NCBI GenBank assembly: GCA_023398495.1
Contig: JAEWSG010000064.1
Location: 1 to 64,000, forward strand
Length of the DNA: 64,000 bases
DNA from: Bacillota bacterium
GTDB lineage: Bacteria; Bacillota; Clostridia; Acetivibrionales; Acetivibrionaceae
Reading direction: 5' to 3'
Shown: positions 16,857 to 24,800 of the stretch, in pieces
Position numbering within the stretch: position 1 is the stretch's first letter
How the letters are laid out: each line of letters starts with the position of its first letter
Program-made: the position numbers and the translations under genes
The notes under the pieces: generated by a model
Told to the model about the DNA's origin: nothing
Databases searched by the model: none
The model's input: only the letters and a program-made list of their open reading frames with translations

Positions 16857-18107
16857 TTACTGTACTTTTTCTTTAGGTGCTTTAAGTAATAAGACTATAA
16901 CAAAGGCAATACCTGCCGCAATTGCCGCAATTGTAAAGGCTGTCGAGAAAGCCTTTGTTTTGCTAAGTTCACCTACGATGAATGCTGATACAACTGCACC
17001 TGTTCCAAATCCAAGGAGCACCATTCCATATATGGTTGCAACATATTTAGTTCCAAAAAAGTCTGCTGTGAGGGCCGGAAATACACCAAGGAAGCCGCCA
17101 TAGGAGAAACCAACCACAGCAAACACAATGAGAATAGCCTCTTTTGGTACAAATGATAGAACTATAATGGAAGCTGCCGCTAATAGAAGCAGAACCATGA
17201 GAGTGTTTTTTCTACCCAATTTATCTGATACAAATCCCCATACAAGTCTTCCTAAAGAGTTACAAGCCCCTATAATCAAAACACCAGTTGCAGCAATGGA
17301 TGCTGACAAACCATTTGAGAGACCGAATACTTTTGCCATGGGAATTACCATAGAGCCTGCAGCTGAAGAAAACATAAGAGCAGCAGCTACTAGATAAATC
17401 TGTGGAGTTCTTAATGCTTCACCAGGCAAAAAGTTCTGGTTGACTATTCCGTCTTTAGGAGCTGGAGGACTCCAACCAGCTGGTTTAAAGCCTTCGGGTG
17501 GATTCTTTATAAAAAAGGATCCTAAGGAACATACCACTATGAATACCACACCCAGAAGCGTAAAAGTTTGTAACACTCCAATGTTTGGGATTACAATTTC
17601 TGATATTTTTGTAAATATAACCGTACCTGCACCAAGTGCGGAAACAATAATCCCGGTTACCAAACCTCTATGATCCGGGAACCATTTCTGACAGACTGCA
17701 ATCGTAGTTGTATAAACCATACCCATTCCCAATCCGCCTAGTATACCATATGAGAGCCAAAGTAGCCAGGGAGTGTCATTAGTTGTAAATTGAGCAAGTA
17801 GAAATCCGCATCCCATAACCAATCCACCAATAACAATAATTGCTTTTGGCTGAACTTTACCTGATTGCTGACTTTTTCCGCCAATAACACTACCTACAGT
17901 GAGTACACTTAAAAGTAGAGCATATGCTAGTGTTCCGTATGTTGGTGACCAGGTGAAAAGTGCATTGGGAGTATTATTTGTTTTAATTAGAAAAGATTGA
18001 AATACACCCCAGATATAAGCTGTTCCGCAGCACATCTGAATCATGATACCTGCAATCAAAGGTAACAGACGATTTGGGATTTTTACTGCTGTTGAATTTT
18101 TGCCCAT
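16857..18107 (-). CDS. MFS transporter, oxalate/formate antiporter (OFA) family
   Basis: 416 residues with 12 hydrophobic segments. The N-terminus (IQMCCGTAYIWGVFQ), the segment GILGGLGMGMVYTTTIAVCQKWFPDHRGLVTG and the central SDKLGRKNTL loop are typical of the OFA group of the major facilitator superfamily. Members move oxalate, formate or other monocarboxylates; the substrate cannot be read from sequence. AAGGAGTGG lies before ATG 18107. It is transcribed away from a 353-base AT-rich gap and does not appear to be in an operon. Confidence 0.9.
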   Translation of the reverse strand: MGKNSTAVKIPNRLLPLIAGIMIQMCCGTAYIWGVFQSFLIKTNNTPNALFTWSPTYGTLAYALLLSVLTVGSVIGGKSQQSGKVQPKAIIVIGGLVMGCGFLLAQFTTNDTPWLLWLSYGILGGLGMGMVYTTTIAVCQKWFPDHRGLVTGIIVSALGAGTVIFTKISEIVIPNIGVLQTFTLLGVVFIVVCSLGSFFIKNPPEGFKPAGWSPPAPKDGIVNQNFLPGEALRTPQIYLVAAALMFSSAAGSMVIPMAKVFGLSNGLSASIAATGVLIIGACNSLGRLVWGFVSDKLGRKNTLMVLLLLAAASIIVLSFVPKEAILIVFAVVGFSYGGFLGVFPALTADFFGTKYVATIYGMVLLGFGTGAVVSAFIVGELSKTKAFSTAFTIAAIAAGIAFVIVLLLKAPKEKVQ

Positions 18108-18460
18108 TTAACCACTCCTTAAAAAATTATTATGTCATAAAGTATTATGATTTCAGTACAATAATACATTGTACGAAAATACATACAATATACATAATAT
18201 ATTAGTGTAAACCACTTTGCAACGAAATACGAAAAAAGAGCAAATAACAATAAATTTTTAGATAGTGTAAATAATTTTCGTGAAAAATTTTTAAAAAGGA
18301 AGAATAATAAAAGGACGTTGCACTATGTTTTTTATTGTTCATGCAACAGTCCCTCATACGTATGCTGGAAATATAAATTTGGTTATATTTTCACTTCTGC
18401 TTTGTTGGTTCCCAAAAGTATTTGTTAGAAGTGGACATAATATTTAATGCATTCCTTAAC
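18108..18460. other. Gene-free gap between the MFS gene and sleB
   Basis: 353 bases. The end near 18108 is very A/T-rich and should hold the minus-strand promoter of the MFS gene. The other end is the 3' region of sleB, with a terminator hairpin at about 18300-18352. No small gene with start and ribosome site was seen. Confidence 0.6.
18300..18352 (-). terminator. Probable rho-independent terminator downstream of sleB
   Basis: On the minus strand GGACTGTTGCA (18352-18342) pairs with TGCAACGTCC (18322-18313) with one bulged base, followed by TTTTATTATT. It lies about 110 bases after the sleB stop. Confidence 0.6.
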
Positions 18461-19165
18461 TTATTTGGCAAAATTGTGCTTGCCGATTTTCTTTATTAAC
18501 TGTCTGGTCCAGATCCATTTGCTTGTTGCAGTAGCAGGGTTGAAGTAGTAAACCGCACCTCCTGAGGGATCCCAGCCATTCATGGCATCTCTTGCAGCTT
18601 TATAGGATTCCTGATTTGGTTCAAGATTTATCTGGCCGTCGGCAACAGCGTCAAAAGCACCAGGCTGATAAATAACCCCTGCTATTGTACTTGGAAACCT
18701 GCTGTCTGTGGTTCTGTTGAGTACTACTGCAGCAACTGCTACCTGGCCGATATAGGGTTCTCCTCGTGCTTCTCCATGTATAAGACGAGCAAGAATATTC
18801 AAGTCTTTGTTTCCTGTTGAAGCTGAAGCGGCGGCAGACTTTTTTGCACCTGAAGGAAGGCCTAGTGCCGATAGAGTTTCTGAACCGGCAATGCCGTCAA
18901 CTTTTAAGCCGTTTTTATATTGGAATGACCGGACAGCTTTAAAGGTTTTGTAACCGTATATTCCGTCAATTTTTCCGTCGTAGTAATCCCATTTAGAGAG
19001 CCTATACTGTATGTTTTTTACTTCCTGACCAGTAGAACCGTAATATGATAGTGCAGCTCTATACTCGAACAATGCGGTAATGTCGCTTCTATAGACAAAT
19101 GCAGTGCTAATTAATGAGACAATAGCTAATGTGATTGCAGTCAATAAAATTTTTCTCTTATGCAA
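18461..19165 (-). CDS. sleB: SleB-type spore cortex-lytic / cell wall hydrolase
   Basis: 234 residues from TTG 19165, fixed by AAGGAG seven bases upstream. Residues 1-26 are a signal peptide or anchor. A peptidoglycan-binding domain follows (about 43-105, GQEVKNIQYRLSKWDYYDGKIDGIYG and FQYKNGLKVDGIAG). The C-terminal half is the Hydrolase_2 (SleB/CwlJ) catalytic domain (ILARLIHGEARGEP with the catalytic Glu, then VAVAAVVLNR). SleB is a lytic transglycosylase acting on cortex muramic-lactam during germination. Other clostridial genes share this layout, so the gene name is likely but the exact paralog is uncertain. Confidence 0.87.
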   Translation of the reverse strand: MHKRKILLTAITLAIVSLISTAFVYRSDITALFEYRAALSYYGSTGQEVKNIQYRLSKWDYYDGKIDGIYGYKTFKAVRSFQYKNGLKVDGIAGSETLSALGLPSGAKKSAAASASTGNKDLNILARLIHGEARGEPYIGQVAVAAVVLNRTTDSRFPSTIAGVIYQPGAFDAVADGQINLEPNQESYKAARDAMNGWDPSGGAVYYFNPATATSKWIWTRQLIKKIGKHNFAK

Positions 19166-19512
19166 GTTAATTCTCCTTTTCCTTATACTGTATTTTACAA
19201 TCCCACTCTGGAGCCTTTAAATTTAGTTTTAGAGTTTTGCATCTATAATTGACTTTATTTTGTGTATTTTGAATTAAATTATTAACAGTAGAAAAATTTA
19301 CATGGTGATCGTAATGTAAAATACCTAGGAATTACCTGAATTCAAAAAAGAACTGCTGCAAAACTGAAAATTAACCTAGTGCTTTTGAACATAATTCATT
19401 TCTAGAAATGAATTATGCAAAATGCACATCCTATGTTTTTTGCTGATTAACAAAATTAATTCTAGAATTTAATTTTGTTAATCAGCACTGGTTTTACAGC
19501 AGTTCTTTTATA
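19166..19512. other. Gene-free gap containing the full composite repeat
   Basis: 347 bases upstream of sleB and downstream of the small-protein cluster. It contains the 112-bp repeat (19378-19489), which directly follows the stop of the small-protein cluster. The rest is A/T-rich and should include the sleB promoter. No further gene was seen. Confidence 0.6.
19378..19489 (+). repeat. Composite double-palindrome MITE-like element, full copy
   Basis: Two hairpins in tandem, each centred on TTCTAGAA, joined by a spacer of about 25 nt. Ends AGTGCTTTTGAAC and (reverse complement) AGTGCTGATTAAC are imperfect terminal inverted repeats, flanked by CT. It has no coding capacity. Related copies: 7227-7280 (left half), 14267-14338 (right half), 21565-21616 (fusion), 60542-60558 (fragment). 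Confidence 0.9.
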
Positions 19513-19854
19513 TTAATTCATACCGGCTATTAAAAGGTATATCAGAACTATTATAAGAAATTCATCTTCTAGATTTTCCTGTATAAGTATAAATATCAGC
19601 CCTAATAGAATAAGATCGTCAGCATGAATGTTTTTGATAAAATTATTAAGAAACATAGGCTTATTGTTCCTGGTGGATTCCGGATCGGCTGATATGGAAA
19701 TTTCTTTTTCGTTTGGCATTGGAATACTCTCTATTTCCATTTTGGGGTTTTCATTTTCGGTATTTCCTATATTTGTATTATTATCTTGCATAGTACCTGA
19801 ATCCGGCCTTATTGAAGGATATCTCCTAAACCTAGGCACTCTTCTATAATTCAT
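19513..19854 (-). CDS. Small hypothetical protein, polar N-terminus and paired hydrophobic C-terminal segments
   Basis: 113 residues; GGGAGG lies before ATG 19854. An Arg-rich start (NYRRVPRFRRYP) and an Asn/Glu-rich polar stretch lead to a C-terminus with two short hydrophobic runs split by a charged linker (DDLILLGLIFILIQ, then EFLIIVLIYLLIAG). Two other members of this cluster (20856-21044 and 21217-21390) show the same pair of hydrophobic runs. I do not recognise the family. Its location beside sleB and the Lys/Asn-rich polar region suggest a spore-envelope or membrane role, which is inference only. Confidence 0.75.
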   Translation of the reverse strand: MNYRRVPRFRRYPSIRPDSGTMQDNNTNIGNTENENPKMEIESIPMPNEKEISISADPESTRNNKPMFLNNFIKNIHADDLILLGLIFILIQENLEDEFLIIVLIYLLIAGMN

Positions 19855-19865
19855 GCTAGACCTCC

Positions 19866-20276
19866 CTAACTGTTCTTATCTATTTCTGTCATCATTCTGG
19901 TTAATTGTGTCATTTGAAAAAGCTTAATGCAGTTGCCTACTTTTTTTTGTCTTGTATTATTTAAAAAAGGAGTTATTGCAGTAAGTAAATTAACTCTAGG
20001 ATCGTTAATATTTCTCATACCATTCATCATTGTTGTTACTTTACGCATCATCTCCAGATTGTCATCATTGTTGTTTTTTGCGGAAGCTTCTTCTCTTGGT
20101 TCCTTTTTCTCAGATGTAGATTGGGGATCTTCCTGCTTTGGAGGAGCCTGCTCTTTAGGTGCGGAATTTGCAAGCATTGACAATATACTGCCAAGATTGT
20201 CAGGTACATTGACATTTTCTTTCCCGAGCATTTGGGCTATTTGCTTAAACTTTATATTAAGATCGTCATCATTCAC
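19866..20276 (-). CDS. Small hypothetical protein with conserved-looking C-terminal helix bundle
   Basis: 136 residues from GTG 20276 with AGGAGGTG upstream. The N-terminal helix (about 1-35) is followed by a Pro/Glu/Lys-rich disordered linker (about 38-72). A C-terminal segment reads DPRVNLLTAITPFLNNTRQKKVGNCIKLFQM. That last block is the kind seen in small clostridial proteins of unknown role. No signal peptide or membrane segment. It sits 18 bases after the preceding cluster gene and 12 bases before the next, so it belongs to one operon. Confidence 0.75.
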   Translation of the reverse strand: MNDDDLNIKFKQIAQMLGKENVNVPDNLGSILSMLANSAPKEQAPPKQEDPQSTSEKKEPREEASAKNNNDDNLEMMRKVTTMMNGMRNINDPRVNLLTAITPFLNNTRQKKVGNCIKLFQMTQLTRMMTEIDKNS

Positions 20277-20294
20277 TGGTGTGTCACCTCCTAA

Positions 20295-20627
20295 TCATTC
20301 ATTCTTTTTGTTGTCAAGAATTTTCTTAAACTTATCTACGATTTCATCTCCACGGTCGCCAAGTAATTGGGACAAACTGTTAAAATCAACTCCGCTGATC
20401 AGCTTTTTCATTTCGTCTTTGTCTATATTCAGGTTTAAGTCCTTCAATTTTGATTCATCGAGTTCATCAATTTTGTCAATTAACTCGTTCTTATCCATCT
20501 TGTTTATTTTTTTTGCCAGGTCGTCTACATTACCCTTTTTTAGCATATCCATTGCACCATTGAGCTTCATCTGAAGCATTTTATCACCTAATAGCTCACT
20601 TAGTTTCTTATTTCCTGATTCGCTCAT
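20295..20627 (-). CDS. Small acidic/basic helical hypothetical protein
   Basis: 110 residues; AAAGGATG lies before ATG 20627. It is almost entirely charged helix (LGDKMLQMKLNGAMDML, then repeated ID/LD-ES-KLKDLNL units), with no Cys, signal peptide or membrane segment. It looks like a soluble helical or coiled protein that could bind its operon partner at 19866-20276. The family is not recognised. Confidence 0.75.
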   Translation of the reverse strand: MSESGNKKLSELLGDKMLQMKLNGAMDMLKKGNVDDLAKKINKMDKNELIDKIDELDESKLKDLNLNIDKDEMKKLISGVDFNSLSQLLGDRGDEIVDKFKKILDNKKNE

Positions 20628-20855
20628 AATATCATCCTTTCAAATTATTACAGTTGGGTAACTATATTATTCTCATACCGTAAATATAAAAACTGCAGCC
20701 GCAGCAAAGTATATAAATTTTTCTAAGGCCAATACTTTTAGCTCTACGTGCTACAGCTATGTATTTTTTGGTATTTCCCTACTTAATATATATTAATTAT
20801 TATTATAAATTAGAACTATAGTTATCTGTTGTGCTCTGAGTTTAATTTATTCATT

Positions 20856-21044
20856 TTAGTTATAACTCAGTAAAAGCATGGCAAATAAAATAATTAAGAA
20901 CAAGGGCATGCTTTTTTCATTAGTATCCCATTCATTATTGCGGGTTTCATCTGAACGGCTTCCATTGAATAAAAATATGAATGCAATAATAAAAAATACA
21001 ATTTCATCACCATCTCCATTGAACAGATCGCCAAGGAAATTCAT
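20856..21044 (-). CDS. Small two-segment hydrophobic protein
   Basis: 62 residues; AGGAGGT lies before ATG 21044. Layout: GDLFNGDGDE, hydrophobic run (IVFFIIAFIFLF), polar linker rich in Arg/Asp/Asn, hydrophobic run (LFLIILFAMLLL). The same plan occurs in the genes at 19513 and 21217. It is probably membrane-associated as a hairpin. A 228-base gap with no evident gene separates it from 20627. Confidence 0.75.
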   Translation of the reverse strand: MNFLGDLFNGDGDEIVFFIIAFIFLFNGSRSDETRNNEWDTNEKSMPLFLIILFAMLLLSYN

Positions 21045-21109
21045 AAAGATACCTCCTAGGATTCTGATTTTGGTAATATATTATGATGAAATTAAATAAA
21101 TGTGACTTG

Positions 21110-21199
21110 GGGATAACGAAAAAGTAACATCCTATTGTCATATTTTGAAAACATTATCAAATCAAGTTTTTTGTTATTCACAATAGGAACTTATATTTT
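21110..21199 (+). repeat. MITE-like inverted-repeat element, copy 2
   Basis: Matches the element at 7134-7224 along its whole length: it begins GGGATAACGAAAAA, carries ATCAAGTTTTTT in the right arm and ends with AGGAACTTATATTTT. The right arm is diverged (TTGTTATTC instead of TCGTTATCC), so this copy is older or decayed. Confidence 0.8.
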
Positions 21200-21216
21200 C
21201 ACGATTTATATATAAG

Positions 21217-21390
21217 TCAGAAGTAAAACAACTCAAGGTAAACCAGCATAAAGAACAATAGTGAGCTGTCATTCTTTTCTTTAACGTATCTATTAATTCC
21301 TATGGGTCTGCTGTCGTAAAAGAGCAGAAGAAAAATGATGATGAAATACAACATATTGCTTTTGTTGTTAAACTTTACAGGGTAAGACAT
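21217..21390 (-). CDS. Small two-segment hydrophobic protein
   Basis: 57 residues from ATG 21390, which lies eight bases after GGAGG; an upstream TTG at 21405 overlaps the ribosome site and is unlikely. Hydrophobic runs (MLYFIIIFLLLFY and LLFFMLVYLELFYF) flank a polar linker (DSRPIGINRYVKEKNDSS). It is a paralog in layout of 20856-21044 and of the C-terminus of 19513-19854. It is separated from 20856-21044 by the repeat at 21110, so it may have its own promoter. Confidence 0.7.
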   Translation of the reverse strand: MSYPVKFNNKSNMLYFIIIFLLLFYDSRPIGINRYVKEKNDSSLLFFMLVYLELFYF

Positions 21391-21564
21391 AAATGTTGCC
21401 TCCAAAGACTTAAACAGATGGTGTTTTCTGTTTATATATTATTCATAGAGGGTACATATGTTGCATCTGATTTGAAAATGAAACGAGATTAAACGGTTTA
21501 TAATGAAGGGTTAGTTTTTGCCTTGCAGTATAATTGAAAAAGTTATATAATATTATTTGTAGCT

Positions 21565-21616
21565 AGTGCTTTTGAACATAATTCATTTCTAGAATTTTAT
21601 TTTGTTAATCAGCACT
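21565..21616 (+). repeat. Fused short copy of the composite palindromic repeat
   Basis: Its left part equals the left arm of the first hairpin (AGTGCTTTTGAAC onward) and its right part the right arm of the second (GTTAATCAGCACT). They are joined at TTCTAGAA, the core shared by both hairpins. It is 52 bp long, against 112 bp for the full copy. Confidence 0.9.
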
Positions 21617-21735
21617 AATTCCTATCAGTTGTTCGGAAAATTTTAATTTTTATCATACAAAAAAGTAGATTAAACACCTTAGTATCAGAACCTTCATATA
21701 TTTATTGATTGATAGAATAGAGAAAAAAACAATTT

Positions 21736-21769
21736 ATAAGGAATGCAAACTGAATGTGGGTTTCCTTAT
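21736..21769 (+). promoter_or_regulatory. 5' leader hairpin of the giant surface-protein gene
   Basis: ATAAGGAA (21736-21743) pairs with TTCCTTAT (21762-21769), 18-nt loop. The gene's ATG is at 21816 with GGGGGAGAG before it, so the hairpin leaves the ribosome site free; a role in mRNA stability is possible. Confidence 0.4.
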
Positions 21770-21815
21770 TTAATTGATATTATATTACTTTTATTATTAA
21801 AACGGGGGAGAGAAA

Positions 21816-24800
21816 ATGCAGAAAAGATTCAATTCTATTCTGGCATTTGTGCTGATTGCAACTTTGTTGTGCAGCCTTACAATGCCAAACACAGCTTTTG
21901 CTGAAGGAATTACAACTCAGAATGATGTTGCCAAAGCTAATCCATTATTGAGTAAAAGTGTATCGGAAGTTTCAAATGATGCTCCAGAAGCAAATTCAGA
22001 TTTGACCATTGCATCAGCAACAAGCAATCTGGAGACGGTTTCTGAGCTGAGACCTACTGAGGAAGTTGAAGCATTACGCTTTAATAGTGAGGTTTTGCCG
22101 ATTGATTCAGCAAGCAAAGTATTAGCAATGAAAGAAGCAGAAAGTACTACTGTTGTTCTTGAAGATGCCGTTACGGTAAAGGCTGAAATTTTGAACACTG
22201 ACTTCAAGCATTCGGAAGACGAAGCTTCATTGCCAGATTCCGACATAGTAGACGAATCGGTTCAAAGAATAATTGAAGACGAAGTTAAAGTCTTTAATAG
22301 TGCAGATGAAACTGAGAAAAGTTCTCAGATCAAGTTGTGTTTTGTGCCGGAGTTGACTGATGTGTATATGGTAACAGCTTCGGAAGCTGCATTGAATTCA
22401 ATGTATATTACAGACAGTGCCGGAAAAACAATTGTTTATTCAAGGTCGTGGCCTGAGAAAAGCAATTCTGTTGCCTTCAAACTATATAAAGGATGTAAGT
22501 ATTACATAAACGCATATGTAAACACAGAATTGCCTGTAGAGTTCCTTGTAAATAAGTTTGTGTCAATACAAACGGAAGTTATTTATAAGATAAAAAACAA
22601 TACATATACGTCAGAAGATGTTGCTTCTGTAGCAGTAGAAATGCCATGTTTGCCAGCCGATATTGTGGCTGGGGCTTTACAGGGGGATATTGTTTTTGAG
22701 GCAGAGCTTCTAAAAAACGGTATCTCAATTGAAAAAATTGAAGTTCCGAAGGCTTGCATCAGAGGTGGGACAGGTACACCGGAAGATAATCTGTTACAGT
22801 TTGTGTGCAATTTTGGTGTAAAAGTTGAATCTGGAGAGTATTCAATAAAAATCAACTGTAAAGACATTGATTCAAAGGTCGTGCTAGAGGAATGTCAGGC
22901 AAGCCTTAAAATTGGTAATGATATTTGCTTGTATGTACCTGAAAGTAGTTATTATGTTTCAGGACATGGTAATGTTTATTTTAATGATATAAATGCAAGT
23001 GAGGGAAAGTTCATACTTGTTGATGAAACAGGTAAAACTATTGGAAGTTCTGCAAATGTAAGCATTACAACTACAGATGCAGGAGCAATGGTTTTTGGGT
23101 CAAAGTATAACTACACAAGCCATGAGTATGATGAGGAGAATTTTACAGGAACCTTATATTATGCAAATATTCCAAATATAAACTTTAATGGTTTGTTGCA
23201 ATCTGATAAAGAATACAGACTTAAACTGGTTGCAGGAGTATCACAGTTTGAAGTTCCTGTTAAAGTAGTACCTACCGAAGAACTTATAGTTGAAAGTGTT
23301 AGTTATAATTCTTTGTATGAAGCAACAGGCGATAATGTTCAATATGCAGATCTGAATGTTAGTGTTTCCAACTCAAAAAATGTGGATATAGAAAATATAA
23401 ATTTCGAGATTATGGATATGTATGGGAATATAGTGGCTTCAAAAGTAGAACACATAACTTATAGTGAGAATAGTTTTATATATCGTTTGAAAGTTAATAA
23501 AACTATAGTACAATACGATAAATACACAATAAGAATCAGTTATCCAGGTAAGCTGTATGTGAATGAACAACAGCTAATCTTTAATTCCTACAACGTATAT
23601 AATAGACTGACAACCCAATATGTCAGGATAGTCGATTACAATACACCTATAATAGAGGTTGTTACTTCCTATTGTGATAAAGCTATGGAGTATAAAGTTG
23701 AATTGATTAGAAAGGATAACCACATACCAATGCTAATAGGCGAATTATCAGGGGTGAGACCTGATGATGAAGGTGTGTTCAAATTAGATTTCTCAGGGAA
23801 AAGTGAATTACCCCTATTGAATGAAGGTGGAGAATATTCCATTGTGTTCAGTGATAAAATAGGTGGAGAGTATTCCATCATGCTCAGTAATAAAATTGGT
23901 ACCTTAAGCTCAATTGATTTTAACGTACCTGCATCAGATGGTGCGAGCAGCGTAGACCAATTTATTACTTTTTATCCGCCAATGTTACCTAAGACCGGAA
24001 CTGTTGAATTTGCTTTAAGCGGATATGGTATTGATAATGGAATCATGGGGACTGAAAACGTTGATATCGAGCTTGTAGGTGAAGGTGAAGTATATGGCTC
24101 AGTAGAAAAGTCCACTATCAAGAAAGCTGTATCTGTTTATATGGCAAGCCCTTATTACAATACTGAGCAGGTAATGATAAGCGGCACGCTTAATATCAGT
24201 AAGGAGTTAAAGGAAGATACAAAATATTTTATAAGAATAAATGGTATGGAATATGAGTATTTTTATAATACCAAGGATAAAAAGCTTAATATTAACGCCT
24301 TGAAAATAGAGGATTATAACAGCTTTTCTTCTACTTCTTTTAAAGACTTGGAGGGTAAGAGTAAAGTTGCGTATAGGATGTACAATAATGAAGAACTGGA
24401 TTTGAGTTGTAATTGGGTGAAAGGTTTTTCGGATAATGCCGAACTGCTTCTGGTTGATGTAATGACAAAAGAGGAAATACACGCAGGGCTTTGGAATACC
24501 GTAAATACTTATTATGAAGGAGCATTTAAAGATATAAAAGTTGAGGCTGATTTGACGAAAGCTAAAACAGAGCAGGTATATGAGATATGTTTAAAAGATG
24601 GAGATGAAAAATTCAGCTTCAATAAGTATATTGTTTTTCCGGCCAACTATCCCGCATCATCATTTACAGTACAAAAAGCAGTGTATGGAAGTGATATGCT
24701 GACTTTGTCCTTTTCAAGGACAAGCACAATAGAGGGCTATTCTTTCAATGTTGTAGATTCATTAGATAATATAATCAGTTGTACTGAAGTTGATGAAAGA

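Larger units (their letters stand above)
21391..21815. other. Gene-free gap upstream of the giant surface-protein gene
   Basis: 425 bases. It holds a fused repeat copy (21565-21616) and a hairpin (21736-21743 ATAAGGAA with 21762-21769 TTCCTTAT) about 45 bases before the giant gene, plus the A/T-rich region where the divergent promoters must lie. No further gene was seen. Confidence 0.6.

Noticed and set aside
19927..20574. Plus-strand 215-codon open frame across two small minus-strand genes
   Set aside because: Ser/Phe-rich shadow composition without a ribosome site; the minus-strand genes have strong ribosome sites and natural composition.
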